From Thermobispora bispora DSM 43833 (GTDB taxonomy: Bacteria; Actinomycetota; Actinomycetes; Streptosporangiales; Streptosporangiaceae), in NCBI RefSeq assembly GCF_000092645.1, contig NC_014165.1, positions 2,666,001-2,730,000 on the forward strand: a stretch of 64,000 bases of DNA, in the 5' to 3' direction. Positions 28,139-36,993 of this stretch are shown in pieces; the first letter of the stretch is position 1, and every line of letters starts with the position of its first letter. A program made the translations under genes and the position numbers. Below the pieces are notes generated by a model, which was not told where the DNA came from, made no database searches, and saw nothing but the letters and a program-made list of their open reading frames with translations.

Positions 28139-28533
28139 CGCGACCGTCCTTCACATATTTCGCAGAGATCAGCCCCGAATGATTTCATCCCAGCAGACGA
28201 CGATTTCCCCGAAGAAGTTTCCAGCGCCCGGAGTTCGAGCCGGAAGGATTGAATTCCTTACCCCTAAGTTGTGATCATGGCGGCGGCACGGAAAACACTA
28301 CATGCTGTAGAGCGAATTCGGCTCTCCGGACCGTCCGCCGGCGCGCCGTTCCCGATATTCCGGCCGGTACCGGCGCATGCCCGCAATGGGGCTGAGCCAA
28401 GCCGCATTCCCGATTTCCGCACGATCACCTAAACGGCAGGACAGAGCCACATGATCCATGCGGCCGCGGACCTTCCCGACTTATTGGATGCGACGTACAA
28501 TTTGCTGGTCCTCGGCAGGGAAGGGAGGTCCGC
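28139..28533. other. Divergent promoter region, AT-richer than surroundings
   Basis: These 395 bases separate divergent genes and contain no coding sequence that I recognise. The stretch 28150-28330 is clearly less GC-rich. A 5-bp inverted repeat (CTACA-TGC-TGTAG) lies at 28298-28310. Promoters for both flanking genes are expected here. Confidence 0.5.
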
Positions 28534-29517
28534 GTGCCCGCCACCCACGAGAGGTCCACCGACCGGAGCACCTACGAGACCGTCATCGAGCGCCTCTCCA
28601 AGGCATCGGTCGACAAGCACTGGGAGCCCTACGTCGACATCCCGTGGGACGATCCCGAGTTCCTCGTCCACCAGACCGACCCCCGCTGGGAGCTCTCCCC
28701 CGACGACCCGCTCGGCGGGCATCCGTGGTACCGGAGCCTGCCGCCCGAGACCCGGGCCCGGATCGGGCTGTGGCGGGTGGCGACCGCCATGAAGATCGGC
28801 CTGCAGTTCGAGAACCTGCTCAAGCGCGGGCTGCTCAACTACGCCTACTGGCTGCCGAACGGCTCGGTCGAGTTCCGGTACGCGTACCACGAGATGATCG
28901 AAGAGGGACATCACGGGATGATGTTCCAGGAGTTCGTCAACCGCACGAAGTTCCCGATCCGTGGTATGCCGCGCCCGCTGAGCCTGATCGCCCAGACGGT
29001 GCCGTGGATCCCGCTCATCTCCACGGAGCTGTTCTTCGTCTTCGTCCTCGGCGGCGAGGACCCGATCGACCACGTGCAGCGCACCATGCTGAAGAAAGGA
29101 CGGGTGCGGCACCCGCTGCTCGAGGCCATCATGCGGATCCACATCGCCGAGGAGTCGCGGCACATCTCCTTCGCCCGGCACTACCTGCGCTGGCGGGTCC
29201 CGCGGATGGCGGCCTTCCCGCGGTTCCTGCTCAGCCTGCTCACCCCGGTGATCCTCGGCATCATGGCGCGGATCATGCTCTCCCCGCCGGGGCCGATGAT
29301 CCGGGCGTTCCGCATCCCCGAGCAGGTCGTCCGCGAGGTCTACCTGGAGAACCCGGCGACGAAGGCCGAGATGCGCGCCTCGATCGCGCGGACCCGGCGG
29401 CTCTGCGGTGAGCTCGGCCTGATCAACCCGCTCAGCCGCCGCATCTGGCGGGCGATGGGCATCTGGGACGAGCCGGACCGCGCCACGTCGCCGGCCGCGG
29501 CGGGGAGCGCGGCATGA
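28534..29517 (+). CDS. AurF-like diiron oxygenase
   Basis: This 327-residue helical protein resembles the p-aminobenzoate N-oxygenase AurF family of ferritin-fold diiron enzymes. Likely iron ligands are in EFRYAYHEMIEEGHHGMMF (Glu and ExxxH) and in RIHIAEESRHISFARHYL (Glu and ExxxH). Such enzymes oxidise aryl amines or other small molecules; the substrate is unknown. The GTG start has AGGGAGG six bases upstream. Its stop overlaps the start of an SDR gene by four bases (ATGA), so the two proteins probably act in one pathway. Confidence 0.82.
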   Translation: MPATHERSTDRSTYETVIERLSKASVDKHWEPYVDIPWDDPEFLVHQTDPRWELSPDDPLGGHPWYRSLPPETRARIGLWRVATAMKIGLQFENLLKRGLLNYAYWLPNGSVEFRYAYHEMIEEGHHGMMFQEFVNRTKFPIRGMPRPLSLIAQTVPWIPLISTELFFVFVLGGEDPIDHVQRTMLKKGRVRHPLLEAIMRIHIAEESRHISFARHYLRWRVPRMAAFPRFLLSLLTPVILGIMARIMLSPPGPMIRAFRIPEQVVREVYLENPATKAEMRASIARTRRLCGELGLINPLSRRIWRAMGIWDEPDRATSPAAAGSAA

Positions 29518-30305
29518 CCCGGACCGCCATCGTCACGGGAGGCGCCTCCGGCATCGGCCGGGCGATCGCGGCCGAGCTGGTGCGCCGTGGCGTCCAGGTC
29601 ACGATCGCCGACATCGCCAACGCCGAGCGCACCGCCAAGGAGCTCGGCTGCGGCCACGCCGTGGTCGACGTCACCGACGCCGCGGCCGTGCGCGACCTGG
29701 CCGAGGAGGTCAAGGCGCGCCACGGCCGGCTGGACTTCATGTTCAACAACGCCGGCATCGGGATCGGCGGGGCCTCCGAGGAGCTCACGCTCGACCACTG
29801 GAACCGGGCGATCGACGTCAACCTCAAGGGCGTGGTGCACGGCGTGACGGCCGCCTACCCGATCATGATCGAGCAGGGGTTCGGGCACATCGTGAACACC
29901 GGCTCGCTCGCCGGGCTGACCCCGGCCCCGCTGATGCTGCCGTACACGGCCACCAAGCACGCGGTCGTCGGGCTGTCGATCGCGCTGCGCGCCGAGGCCG
30001 CCGCGCACGGGGTGCGGGTGAGCGTGGTCTGCCCGGGCTTCGTCGACACCCCGCTGCTCGACAACACCAACCCCGGGCTGCCGCAGACCGAGGTCGCCCG
30101 GCGGGCCCGGTCGACGGCGATCAAGGCGCAGGGGCGGCTCTACCCGGCGGAGGCGGTCGCGCGGGACGTGCTCCGCGGGGTGGCCCGGAACCAGGCGCTG
30201 ATCGTGACACCGGCGTCGGCGCGCGCGGTCTGGCGCGTGGTACGGCTCTCGCCGTCGCTCGCCATCCGGGTGGCCGGGGCCGCGTTCCGCCGGTTCGTCA
30301 GCTGA
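29514..30305 (+). CDS. Short-chain dehydrogenase/reductase
   Basis: This 263-residue classical SDR has the cofactor loop VTGGASGIGRAIAAEL, NNAG (FMFNNAGIGIGG), the Ser of NTGSLAGL and the YTATKHAVVG catalytic Tyr/Lys. An Asp after strand 2 (IADIAN) favours NAD. The C-terminus ends with a hydrophobic/basic segment. It is translationally coupled to the AurF-like oxygenase gene. It overlaps the convergent GH43 gene by eight bases at the 3' end. Confidence 0.93.
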   Translation: MTRTAIVTGGASGIGRAIAAELVRRGVQVTIADIANAERTAKELGCGHAVVDVTDAAAVRDLAEEVKARHGRLDFMFNNAGIGIGGASEELTLDHWNRAIDVNLKGVVHGVTAAYPIMIEQGFGHIVNTGSLAGLTPAPLMLPYTATKHAVVGLSIALRAEAAAHGVRVSVVCPGFVDTPLLDNTNPGLPQTEVARRARSTAIKAQGRLYPAEAVARDVLRGVARNQALIVTPASARAVWRVVRLSPSLAIRVAGAAFRRFVS

Positions 30306-31836
30306 GCGGGAGGTACTCGAACCAGGGGAACTCCGCCACGTTGTCGCTCGGCCGGCCGTTCGAGCTCGCGTACAGGCCGATGTAGGTCCCGGTGAAGCTC
30401 TCGGCGGCGGACAGCCCGAACAGCCGGCCGTCGAACGGGCCGCCGAGGTCGCGCCACTCCCCCGGCTCGACCGCGTACCGGGCCTGGTAGGCCTGCCCGT
30501 GCGCCTCCACGCCCAGGTGGACCCGGCCGGGCGGCAGCTCGGCGTGGGCGAGCCGCGTGGTCTCGCCCGCCTCCCGGCGGATCAGCTCCAGCCCGTGCTC
30601 GGTCCGGACGAGCAGCACGTGGTTGTCGTCGCTGCGCACCAGGACCAGCCCGGCGCACTCACCGGGCCCGGGCTGGAAGTCGAGCGCGGTGTGCACCGCG
30701 AAGTCCATGTGCTGCTGCCGCCGGGCGATGAGGCTCGGGTTGACCGGCTCGCCGAGCCGCTCCGGCCGCAGGCGGAGGCGGAGCCGGCCATCCCCGGCGC
30801 TCCAGTACCGCTCCCGCGGGGTGCGGAGGTGGTTCCACACCGGCGAGAGCCGTACCGAGTCGAAGTGGTCGCACGCCGGGGAGGCCGGCCATGGGTGGGC
30901 GGGAACCACCGGCGCGGAGGTGACCGGCTCGACCGGGCTCGCGACCGGCCAGCCGTCCTCCCACCGCACCGACGTGAGGAAGGTCTCCCTTCCGAGGTTC
31001 TCGCCGCCTCCGTAGCGGCGGACGGCGAGAAGCACCATCCACCAGTCACCCGCGTGGTCCTGCACCAGGTCGGCGTGGCCGGTGCAGCTGATCGGATGAT
31101 CGAGGCCGAGGTGCCGGTGGGTCAGGATGGGGTTGCGCGGATCGGGGGTGTACGGCCCGGTCACGTGGTCGGCGCGCGCGACCATGACCGAGTGCTCGGT
31201 GGAGGTGCCGCCCTCGGCGGTGACCAGGTAGTACCGGCCGTCGATCTTGTAGATGTGCGGCGCCTCGCACCAGACCGACCCGCGCTGCACCGCCTCCCAG
31301 ATGACCAGCTCCTCGCCGTAGAGCTGGAAGGTGTCCAGGTCGAGGCGGCGCAGCCAGATCTCGGTCTCGCCCCGGTAGCTCTGCCGCTCCTTCTCCCGCG
31401 TGCCGCACACCCAGGCGGTGCCGTCGTCGTCGAAGAACAGTGACGGGTCGATCCCGCGGGCGTCGGGGAGCCAGTGGGGGTCGCTCCACGGCCCGGCCGG
31501 GTCGGTGGCGGTCACGAGGAAGTTGCCGGAGGGGCCGGATCCGCCGACCAGCGTGGTGATCATGTAGAACACCCCGTCGTGGTAGCGGATCGTCGGCGCG
31601 AAGATCCCGCCGGAGGACCGGACGCCGTCGAGGTTGAGCTGGGAGGGGCGGTCGAGCACGTGGCCGATCTGCCGCCAGTTCACCAGGTCCCGGCTGTGGA
31701 AGATCGGCACCCCGGGGAACCACTCGAAGGTCGAGGTGACGAGGTAGTAGTCCTCGCCCACCCGGCAGATCGAGGGATCCGGGTACATCCCCGGGAGGAT
31801 CGGATTCCTGACGAGCCGTCCGCCTTCCTTACCCAT
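30298..31836 (-). CDS. GH43 family beta-xylosidase / alpha-L-arabinofuranosidase
   Basis: This 512-residue glycosidase has a five-bladed propeller (~8-310). The expected catalytic residues are Asp20 (PGMYPDPS, base), Asp130 (RGIDPSLFFDDDG, pKa modulator) and Glu191 (WCEAPHIYK, acid). A C-terminal beta-sandwich (~325-512) is of the XynB type. There is no signal peptide, so it should act in the cytoplasm on imported xylo- or arabino-oligosaccharides. It lies 52 bp behind the GH5 gene on the same strand and is presumably controlled by the LacI protein nearby. Confidence 0.92.
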   Translation of the reverse strand: MGKEGGRLVRNPILPGMYPDPSICRVGEDYYLVTSTFEWFPGVPIFHSRDLVNWRQIGHVLDRPSQLNLDGVRSSGGIFAPTIRYHDGVFYMITTLVGGSGPSGNFLVTATDPAGPWSDPHWLPDARGIDPSLFFDDDGTAWVCGTREKERQSYRGETEIWLRRLDLDTFQLYGEELVIWEAVQRGSVWCEAPHIYKIDGRYYLVTAEGGTSTEHSVMVARADHVTGPYTPDPRNPILTHRHLGLDHPISCTGHADLVQDHAGDWWMVLLAVRRYGGGENLGRETFLTSVRWEDGWPVASPVEPVTSAPVVPAHPWPASPACDHFDSVRLSPVWNHLRTPRERYWSAGDGRLRLRLRPERLGEPVNPSLIARRQQHMDFAVHTALDFQPGPGECAGLVLVRSDDNHVLLVRTEHGLELIRREAGETTRLAHAELPPGRVHLGVEAHGQAYQARYAVEPGEWRDLGGPFDGRLFGLSAAESFTGTYIGLYASSNGRPSDNVAEFPWFEYLPLS

Positions 31837-31888
31837 GCCGTGCCCCGTTCGTCTCAGCCGTCGACGCCGTCCGGTCCCTGCCGCGGGA

Positions 31889-33259
31889 TCACCGCCGGAG
31901 GTTCTCGGCGAGGAGTTCGATGAGCGGTTCGCGGCGGACGCAGTTGGCGAAGGCGAAGGAGTCCGCCAGCGCGATCAGCTCGTCGTCGTCGAGGCCCCGG
32001 AACAGCTCGGCGTACTCGGGCAGCAGCGCCTGCGCGAACAGGATGTGCCGCAGCAGGTCGTCGACCTGGTAGCGCTGCCCCCACGGGTACGGGTCCCAGG
32101 ACGGGAACTCGGACTCGATCAGCCGGTAGAGCGGGGCGAGCACATCGGCCATCTCCTCCATGGTCGAGCCCCACCGGTCGGCGCCGAGCCGGGCCTTCTT
32201 CTCGATGAACGGGCCGAACCGCTCCATGTACGGCCCGCGCGCGTAGACCAGGCCCTGGAGCCCCACGTCCTTGTAGGTCCACAGGGACCAGCCGGCGTTG
32301 TAGGCGTCGTAGATCTCGAGCTGGTCGCGGAGGACCTGGTACCGCTGCTCGTCGACGGCCGGGTCGCCGGTGTAGACCGGGCCGAACTCCCCGACCCAGA
32401 TCGGCGTGCCGGTCTCCCGCTGGAACTGCGTCCGCTTGAGGAAGGTCTGCTCCAGGGTGTTGCGGTCGCACCACTCGCCCCGCGTGTACCCCGGGTACGG
32501 GCCGCCGTGGGCGAGCCCGGCGAGGGCGTAGTCGTGGCAGACGAACACCGTGTTCTCGTAGACCTCCCGGAAGATCGAGAAGTCCGTGGAGTAGGTGTTC
32601 CCGTCGAGGAAGAGGACGTGGTCGGGGTCGACGGCGCGCACCGCCTTGACCAGCCGGTCGTAGAACGGCCCGATCACCCGGCCGGTGGGGTCACCCGGCT
32701 CGTTCACCGGGTTGTACCCGGCCACCCACCGGTTGTCCTTGTACCGGTCGGCGATGGCCTCCCAGAGGTTGATCACCCGGTCCTGGAAGTGCCGGTGCTG
32801 CCAGAAGAACGCGACGTGGGTGGGGTTGTCGGAGTGCCAGTGCTGGTTCTGCGCACCGGGGAGCGCGTGGAGGTCGATCACGCTGTAGATCCCCCGCTCC
32901 CCGAGGATGCGGATCACCCGGTCGAGGTGGCGGAAGCCGTCCTCGATGATCTCCATCGGCCGGTCGTCCGACTCCAGGTGGCGGTAGTTCACCGGGATCC
33001 GGACGCAGTTGATGCCGAGGTCACGCAGGAAGTCCGCATCCGCCTCGGTGAAGAACGAGGTGAGCAGGCGCTCGAAGAAGAGCGTGTACCGGTGGTCACC
33101 GAGCACCTCCCGGACCGCCGCGCGCATGGAGGACTCGTTCGCCGGGTAGCCGGTGACGAAGTTCTCCATGTTGAGCCAGCCGCCGAGCCCGACCCCGCGC
33201 AGCCGTACCGGCGTTCCCTCCTCGTCCACCAGGTGGGACCCGGACACACGCAGCGTCAT
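31889..33259 (-). CDS. GH5 family glycoside hydrolase
   Basis: This 456-residue TIM-barrel glycosidase has the acid/base Glu187 in AGYNPVNEPGDP and the nucleophile Glu291 in PIWVGEFGPVY, plus GVGLGGWLNMENF near the start and SVIDLHALPG. It lacks a signal peptide, so a cytoplasmic role on oligosaccharides is likely, unlike secreted GH5 cellulases. The ATG at 33259 is preferred to the adjacent upstream GTG because AAGGAG then lies five bases away. It heads the GH5-GH43 operon, with three palindromes in its upstream region. Confidence 0.92.
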   Translation of the reverse strand: MTLRVSGSHLVDEEGTPVRLRGVGLGGWLNMENFVTGYPANESSMRAAVREVLGDHRYTLFFERLLTSFFTEADADFLRDLGINCVRIPVNYRHLESDDRPMEIIEDGFRHLDRVIRILGERGIYSVIDLHALPGAQNQHWHSDNPTHVAFFWQHRHFQDRVINLWEAIADRYKDNRWVAGYNPVNEPGDPTGRVIGPFYDRLVKAVRAVDPDHVLFLDGNTYSTDFSIFREVYENTVFVCHDYALAGLAHGGPYPGYTRGEWCDRNTLEQTFLKRTQFQRETGTPIWVGEFGPVYTGDPAVDEQRYQVLRDQLEIYDAYNAGWSLWTYKDVGLQGLVYARGPYMERFGPFIEKKARLGADRWGSTMEEMADVLAPLYRLIESEFPSWDPYPWGQRYQVDDLLRHILFAQALLPEYAELFRGLDDDELIALADSFAFANCVRREPLIELLAENLRR

Positions 33260-33328
33260 CACGTCTCCTTACTTCCACCGAAACCGCAGCAACGAGGCGG
33301 ATACGAGGCTCCCGACCCCTCGCCCGGC

Positions 33329-33341
33329 CTGAAAGTTTCGG
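33329..33341. promoter_or_regulatory. Putative LacI-type operator 1
   Basis: The sequence CTGAAAGTTTCGG contains the palindrome GAAA-G-TTTC. It lies upstream of the leftward GH5 gene. Its centre is exactly 20 bp from the next copy. Recognition by the adjacent LacI protein is inferred. Confidence 0.55.
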
Positions 33342-33348
33342 AAATAGC

Positions 33349-33361
33349 CCGAATATTTCGC
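33349..33361. promoter_or_regulatory. Putative LacI-type operator 2
   Basis: The sequence CCGAATATTTCGC is a weaker copy (CGAA-TAT-TTCG) of the same 13-bp site. It is two helical turns from operator 1, so two dimers could bind on the same DNA face. Confidence 0.45.
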
Positions 33362-33478
33362 AGCCGCGAGAATACGGATTACAGAGAGGAGCGTCAAGGC
33401 CGCCACGAACATGATCACGATCAGGTGCGCTCCGTGAGCGAAAACCGAAGGTTATGGATCGGGCTGATGACGTGGAGC

Positions 33479-33491
33479 CCGAAACTTTCGG
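33479..33491. promoter_or_regulatory. Putative LacI-type operator 3
   Basis: CCGAAACTTTCGG is a perfect palindrome around a central C, 13 bases before the lacI-type start codon. It could give autoregulation and, with the two sites 130-150 bp to its left, a loop. Confidence 0.6.
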
Positions 33492-33504
33492 ATAGGCTCT
33501 AGAC

Positions 33505-34527
33505 ATGCCAGCAAAGAGGCGGGTGACGATAGCCCAAATAGCCCAAGAGGCCCGGGTCTCCGTCCCGACGGTGTCCAAGGTGATCAACGGCCGTCCCGAG
33601 GTCGCCCCGGAGACGCGCCAGCGTGTGGAGCGGCTGCTCCAGAAGCACGGGTATCAGCGGCGGACCGGGCTGGGAGACCGGCCGGTCGGGCTCCTCGACC
33701 TGGTCTTCGCCGAGATCGAGAGCCCGTGGGCGATGGAACTGGTGCGCGGCGTCGAGACCGTCGCGCGTGAGGCCGGGGCGAGCGTGGTGATCTCGGTCCT
33801 GCACACCCATGCGGGTCCGGGCCGGGACTGGCTGGAGCGGATCGCCGCCCGCCGCACCGACGGGGTGATCATCGTCGGCTCCCGGCTCTCCACCCGGCAG
33901 CGCGGCCAGCTCATCGCCCGATCCATCCCGTTCGTCGTGGTCGACCCCGAGGGCGAACCGGCCCCCGCGGTCGCCTCGGTCGGCGCGACCAACTGGCACG
34001 GCGGCCTCGAGGCCACCCGGCACCTTCTCGAGCTCGGCCACCGCCGGATCGGCGTGATCGGCGGGCCGCCGGACATGCTGTGCAGCCGGGCGAGGATCGA
34101 CGGGTACCGTGCCGCGCTGGAGACCGCCGGCATCCCGGTCGACCCCGAGCTGATCCGGTACGGCGACTTCCTGGTGAACTCCGGCCACGACCAGGGGCAC
34201 GAGCTGCTCTCCCTGCCCGAGCCTCCGACGGCCATCTTCGCCGGATGCGACATGCAGGCGTTCGGCGTGTTCGAGGCCGCCCGCCAGCGGGGACTCCGGG
34301 TTCCGGAGGACCTCAGCGTGATCGGCTTCGACGACCTGCCGCTGTCGCAGTGGGCATGGCCCCCGCTCACCACGATCCGGCAGCCGCTCCAGGAGATGGC
34401 GGCGCTCGCCGCCCGGATGGTGCTCGCCATGGGGCGCGGCGAGGAGGTCGAGGCGCGCCGGATCGAGCTCGCCACCGAGCTGGTGGTGCGCGAGAGCACG
34501 GCACCGCCCCGCACCGGAGACCAGTGA
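33505..34527 (+). CDS. LacI-family transcriptional regulator
   Basis: This 340-residue regulator has an N-terminal LacI helix-turn-helix (TIAQIAQEARVSVPTVSKVI, ~8-27) with hinge, and a periplasmic-binding-protein-like effector domain (~60-335; VGLLDLVFAEIESPW, RRIGVIGGPPD, AIFAGCDMQAFGVF, SVIGFDDLPLSQWAWPPLTT). It is divergent from the GH5-GH43 operon, so it probably represses these genes until a xylo- or gluco-oligosaccharide is present. A palindrome 13 bp before its start suggests autoregulation. Confidence 0.95.
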   Translation: MPAKRRVTIAQIAQEARVSVPTVSKVINGRPEVAPETRQRVERLLQKHGYQRRTGLGDRPVGLLDLVFAEIESPWAMELVRGVETVAREAGASVVISVLHTHAGPGRDWLERIAARRTDGVIIVGSRLSTRQRGQLIARSIPFVVVDPEGEPAPAVASVGATNWHGGLEATRHLLELGHRRIGVIGGPPDMLCSRARIDGYRAALETAGIPVDPELIRYGDFLVNSGHDQGHELLSLPEPPTAIFAGCDMQAFGVFEAARQRGLRVPEDLSVIGFDDLPLSQWAWPPLTTIRQPLQEMAALAARMVLAMGRGEEVEARRIELATELVVRESTAPPRTGDQ

Positions 34528-34557
34528 GCCCGTCACCGGTGACGGGTGAGCGCCTCA

Positions 34558-34661
34558 CCGGAGACCGGTGAGCGCCACACCGGATACCGGGAGCGCACCA
34601 CCGGAGACCGGTGAGCGCCACACCGGATACCGGGAGCGCACCACCGGAGACCGGTTACCGG
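34558..34661. repeat. 43-bp tandem repeat, two full copies and a partial third
   Basis: Units begin at 34558, 34601 and 34644 (each CCGGAGACCGGT..., containing CACCGGATACCGGGAGCGCA). The first two look identical. Diverged related sequence at 34512-34557 overlaps the last codons of the upstream gene, so the array grew at the gene's 3' end. Confidence 0.85.
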
Positions 34662-34830
34662 AGCGCTTCCGCACCGGCCACGGCACGTCCGCCTCGCACC
34701 GGCGGTACGTCAGCATCGCCACGGCACGGCACGTGGGCCCCGCGTGACGGCGGCGCATGGCCCGCACCGGCTGCGGCCGAGCCCGCGCGCCGGTCGCGGC
34801 TCGGGCTTCCACCGTCCGCGATCCGGCCCC

Positions 34831-34894
34831 GCGCCGGCACGTGATCCACGCACGCGAGGTGATCCAGGCGCGCCGGCACGTGATCCACGCACGC
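34831..34894. repeat. 25-bp direct repeat, 39-bp period
   Basis: GCGCCGGCACGTGATCCACG plus CACGC is present at 34831-34855 and 34870-34894 without mismatch, with related GTGATCC fragments on both sides. Confidence 0.75.
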
Positions 34895-35116
34895 CCACGG
34901 TCGATCCAGGCACTCGCCGGCGGGTGATCCGGCCTCGCGGCGGCACGCGGCCCGGCCTCGCGCCGCCGGGTGATCCCGCCTCCGCGCCCGGGCGCGTGCC
35001 CCAACCCCGTACCGGGGCAGATGATCTCGAATGGGTTGCCGTGGGACAAGCCATCCCGGAATCGCGCTAATGTTGCCTGCGATAAACGGCTGGGTTCGCG
35101 GGGACGGGATCGGCGG

Positions 35117-36955
35117 TTGCGTAGTTGGCGTAAGGCGGCCGTCACGGCCATCGCCGCGGCCCTGGCCACGCTCACGACCTTGGTCGCCCCTCCCCGGGCG
35201 GCGCAGGCCACCGGGGGGACCGGCATCGAGGAGCGGCCCTGCCCGGTCCCGGTGCCGGCCGGGACCACGTGCGGGTACCTGCTCGCCCCCGAGCGCCGCG
35301 ACGTCCCGAACAGCAAGACGATCAAGGTCGCCTTCGCGGTGCACCGCTCGGCCGCGCCGGATCGCAAGCCCGAGCCGGTGGTGTACGCGAGCGGCGGGCC
35401 GGGGTCGTCGTCGCTCGAGGTCATCGGGCTGCTGGCGCGGACGCTGCCCGACCGGGACGTGATCGTCGTCGAGCAGCGCGGCGGGCGCCACTCCGAGCCA
35501 CGGCTGAGCTGCCCGGAGATCGCCCAGGCCCTGGTGGGGACGCTCACCACCGCCGGGCCGGCTCGGTCCGAGGCGTGGCCCGTGGTCAAGCAGGCGCTCG
35601 CCTGCCAGGAGCGCCTCGAACGGCAGCACGTGGACCTGCGCGGGTACCGGACCGCCGAGATCGCCGCCGACCTGGTGCAGCTGCGCGGGGAGCTCGGCTA
35701 CCGGCGGTGGAACCTGTTCGGAGTGGGCTACGCGACCCGCCCGGTGCTGCGGGCCGCCGCGGCCGACCCGGACGGCACCCGCGCGGTCGTGCTCGACTCG
35801 TTCCTCCCCGCCGGCGCGCGGTGGTACGACCAGGCCTCCCCCGCGCTCACCACCGCGTTCACCGCGCTCGGGGTGGGCGGCCGGTTCGCCGCCCTGGTCG
35901 ACCGGCTCAACGCCGAACCGGCCTCCTTCCGCACCCGTGACCCGCTCACCCGCAAGCGGATCACGGTCACGCTCACCGGCGACGACGTGGCGACGCTGCT
36001 CCAGTCGGCGCTGCACGACGCCGAGCTCATCCCGATCGTCCCCGCGCTCGTCGACGGCCTCGCCGCCGGCCGGACCGGGCTGCTCCGCCTGCTGTTCGAC
36101 AAGGCAGGCCCCGGGCTGGTGTCCCGGGAGTGGGGCCTGTACTACGCCGTGCAGTGCCAGGACGAGGTGCCCTTCAACACCTTCCCCGCGGACACCGGGC
36201 CGCGCCCGTTCACCGGGGTGATCGACGCGGCCGTGTGCGAGGCGTGGAAGCTGCCCCGGGCGCGGGACGCGGAGCGGGCCACCGCGGTCCCGGCGGCGGG
36301 CTCCGCCGGCGGGAGCACGGCGGCCCCGCCCGTCCTCGTGCTGGGCGGCCGGTACGACCCGGCGACCCCGCCGCAGGCCGCGCGGCAAGCGGCCGCGTCG
36401 CTGCCGGGCGCGCGGTTCGCCGAGTTCGCCGGGGTCGGGCACGGGGTGTTCCTCGGCAGCGACTGCGGACGCCGCACGGTCGAAGCCTTCCTCGGCGACC
36501 CGGGCTCCACCGCGGCGCCGTGCGACCCGGCCCGGGCGTCCCGTCCGCTCATCCTTCCCGGGGAGGTGCTGGTGACCGCCGCGGCCTACACCGTCGTCAC
36601 CTCGCCGGTGGCGCTCATCCCGCTCGGCGTGTTCGCGGTCGTGTCGGCCGTGCAGCTCATCGCCGCGCTCGTGGCGCTGCTCCGGCGGCGCCGCGCCGGG
36701 CTGAGCGCGCTCGCGGGCCTGGCCGGGGTGCTGTTCTCCGCCCTGACCGCGCTGTCGGTGGCGACCGTGGCCGACCCGGCCGCGCTCTCGGTCGGCGTCC
36801 CGCCCGAGCTCGTCTGGTACGGCCTGCTCGCGGTCGCGGCCACCGTGCTCTCCCTCATCGAGGCGTTCCGGCTGAACGCGCGGGCGATCCAGATCGTCCC
36901 GGTCCTCAGCGGCCTGGCGCTGCTCGCCTGGCTGTACGGCTGGCTGCTCGGCTGA
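35117..36955 (+). CDS. Membrane-anchored alpha/beta-hydrolase-like protein lacking nucleophile Ser
   Basis: This 612-residue exported protein resembles tripeptidyl-aminopeptidase-type (TAP/SlpD) hydrolases. It has a signal-like helix (~4-25), an oxyanion-type ASGGPGSSS loop, then the nucleophile elbow, which reads NLFGVGYATR: Gly204 replaces the catalytic Ser. Asp (GGRYDPATPP) and His (GVGHGVFLG) remain. Residues ~495-612 contain about four membrane helices, an unusual addition. The TTG at 35117 is the best start after the repeat region; no clear ribosome-binding site supports it. It is followed 38 bp later by a hydrolase-ABC fusion. It is probably catalytically dead or altered. Confidence 0.75.
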   Translation: MRSWRKAAVTAIAAALATLTTLVAPPRAAQATGGTGIEERPCPVPVPAGTTCGYLLAPERRDVPNSKTIKVAFAVHRSAAPDRKPEPVVYASGGPGSSSLEVIGLLARTLPDRDVIVVEQRGGRHSEPRLSCPEIAQALVGTLTTAGPARSEAWPVVKQALACQERLERQHVDLRGYRTAEIAADLVQLRGELGYRRWNLFGVGYATRPVLRAAAADPDGTRAVVLDSFLPAGARWYDQASPALTTAFTALGVGGRFAALVDRLNAEPASFRTRDPLTRKRITVTLTGDDVATLLQSALHDAELIPIVPALVDGLAAGRTGLLRLLFDKAGPGLVSREWGLYYAVQCQDEVPFNTFPADTGPRPFTGVIDAAVCEAWKLPRARDAERATAVPAAGSAGGSTAAPPVLVLGGRYDPATPPQAARQAAASLPGARFAEFAGVGHGVFLGSDCGRRTVEAFLGDPGSTAAPCDPARASRPLILPGEVLVTAAAYTVVTSPVALIPLGVFAVVSAVQLIAALVALLRRRRAGLSALAGLAGVLFSALTALSVATVADPAALSVGVPPELVWYGLLAVAATVLSLIEAFRLNARAIQIVPVLSGLALLAWLYGWLLG

Positions 36956-36993
36956 GCGCGCGGACGGACCGGCTCACAGGGACGATCAGTAGC

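Larger units (their letters stand above)
34528..35116. other. 589-bp non-coding region with two repeat arrays
   Basis: No gene is supported. The left part is a 43-bp tandem repeat that begins inside the end of the lacI-type gene. The middle (34831-34894) holds a 25-bp direct repeat with 39-bp period. The AT-richer end at 35020-35090 should contain the promoter of the next gene. Confidence 0.6.

Noticed and set aside
34512-34894. CRISPR array
   Set aside because: Repeats are contiguous or spaced irregularly with no unique spacers of constant length, and no cas genes are present.
34970-35116. Upstream ATG starts for the membrane-anchored hydrolase-like gene
   Set aside because: They lie in repeat-derived and promoter-like DNA without ribosome-binding sites; the signal helix starts just after 35117.
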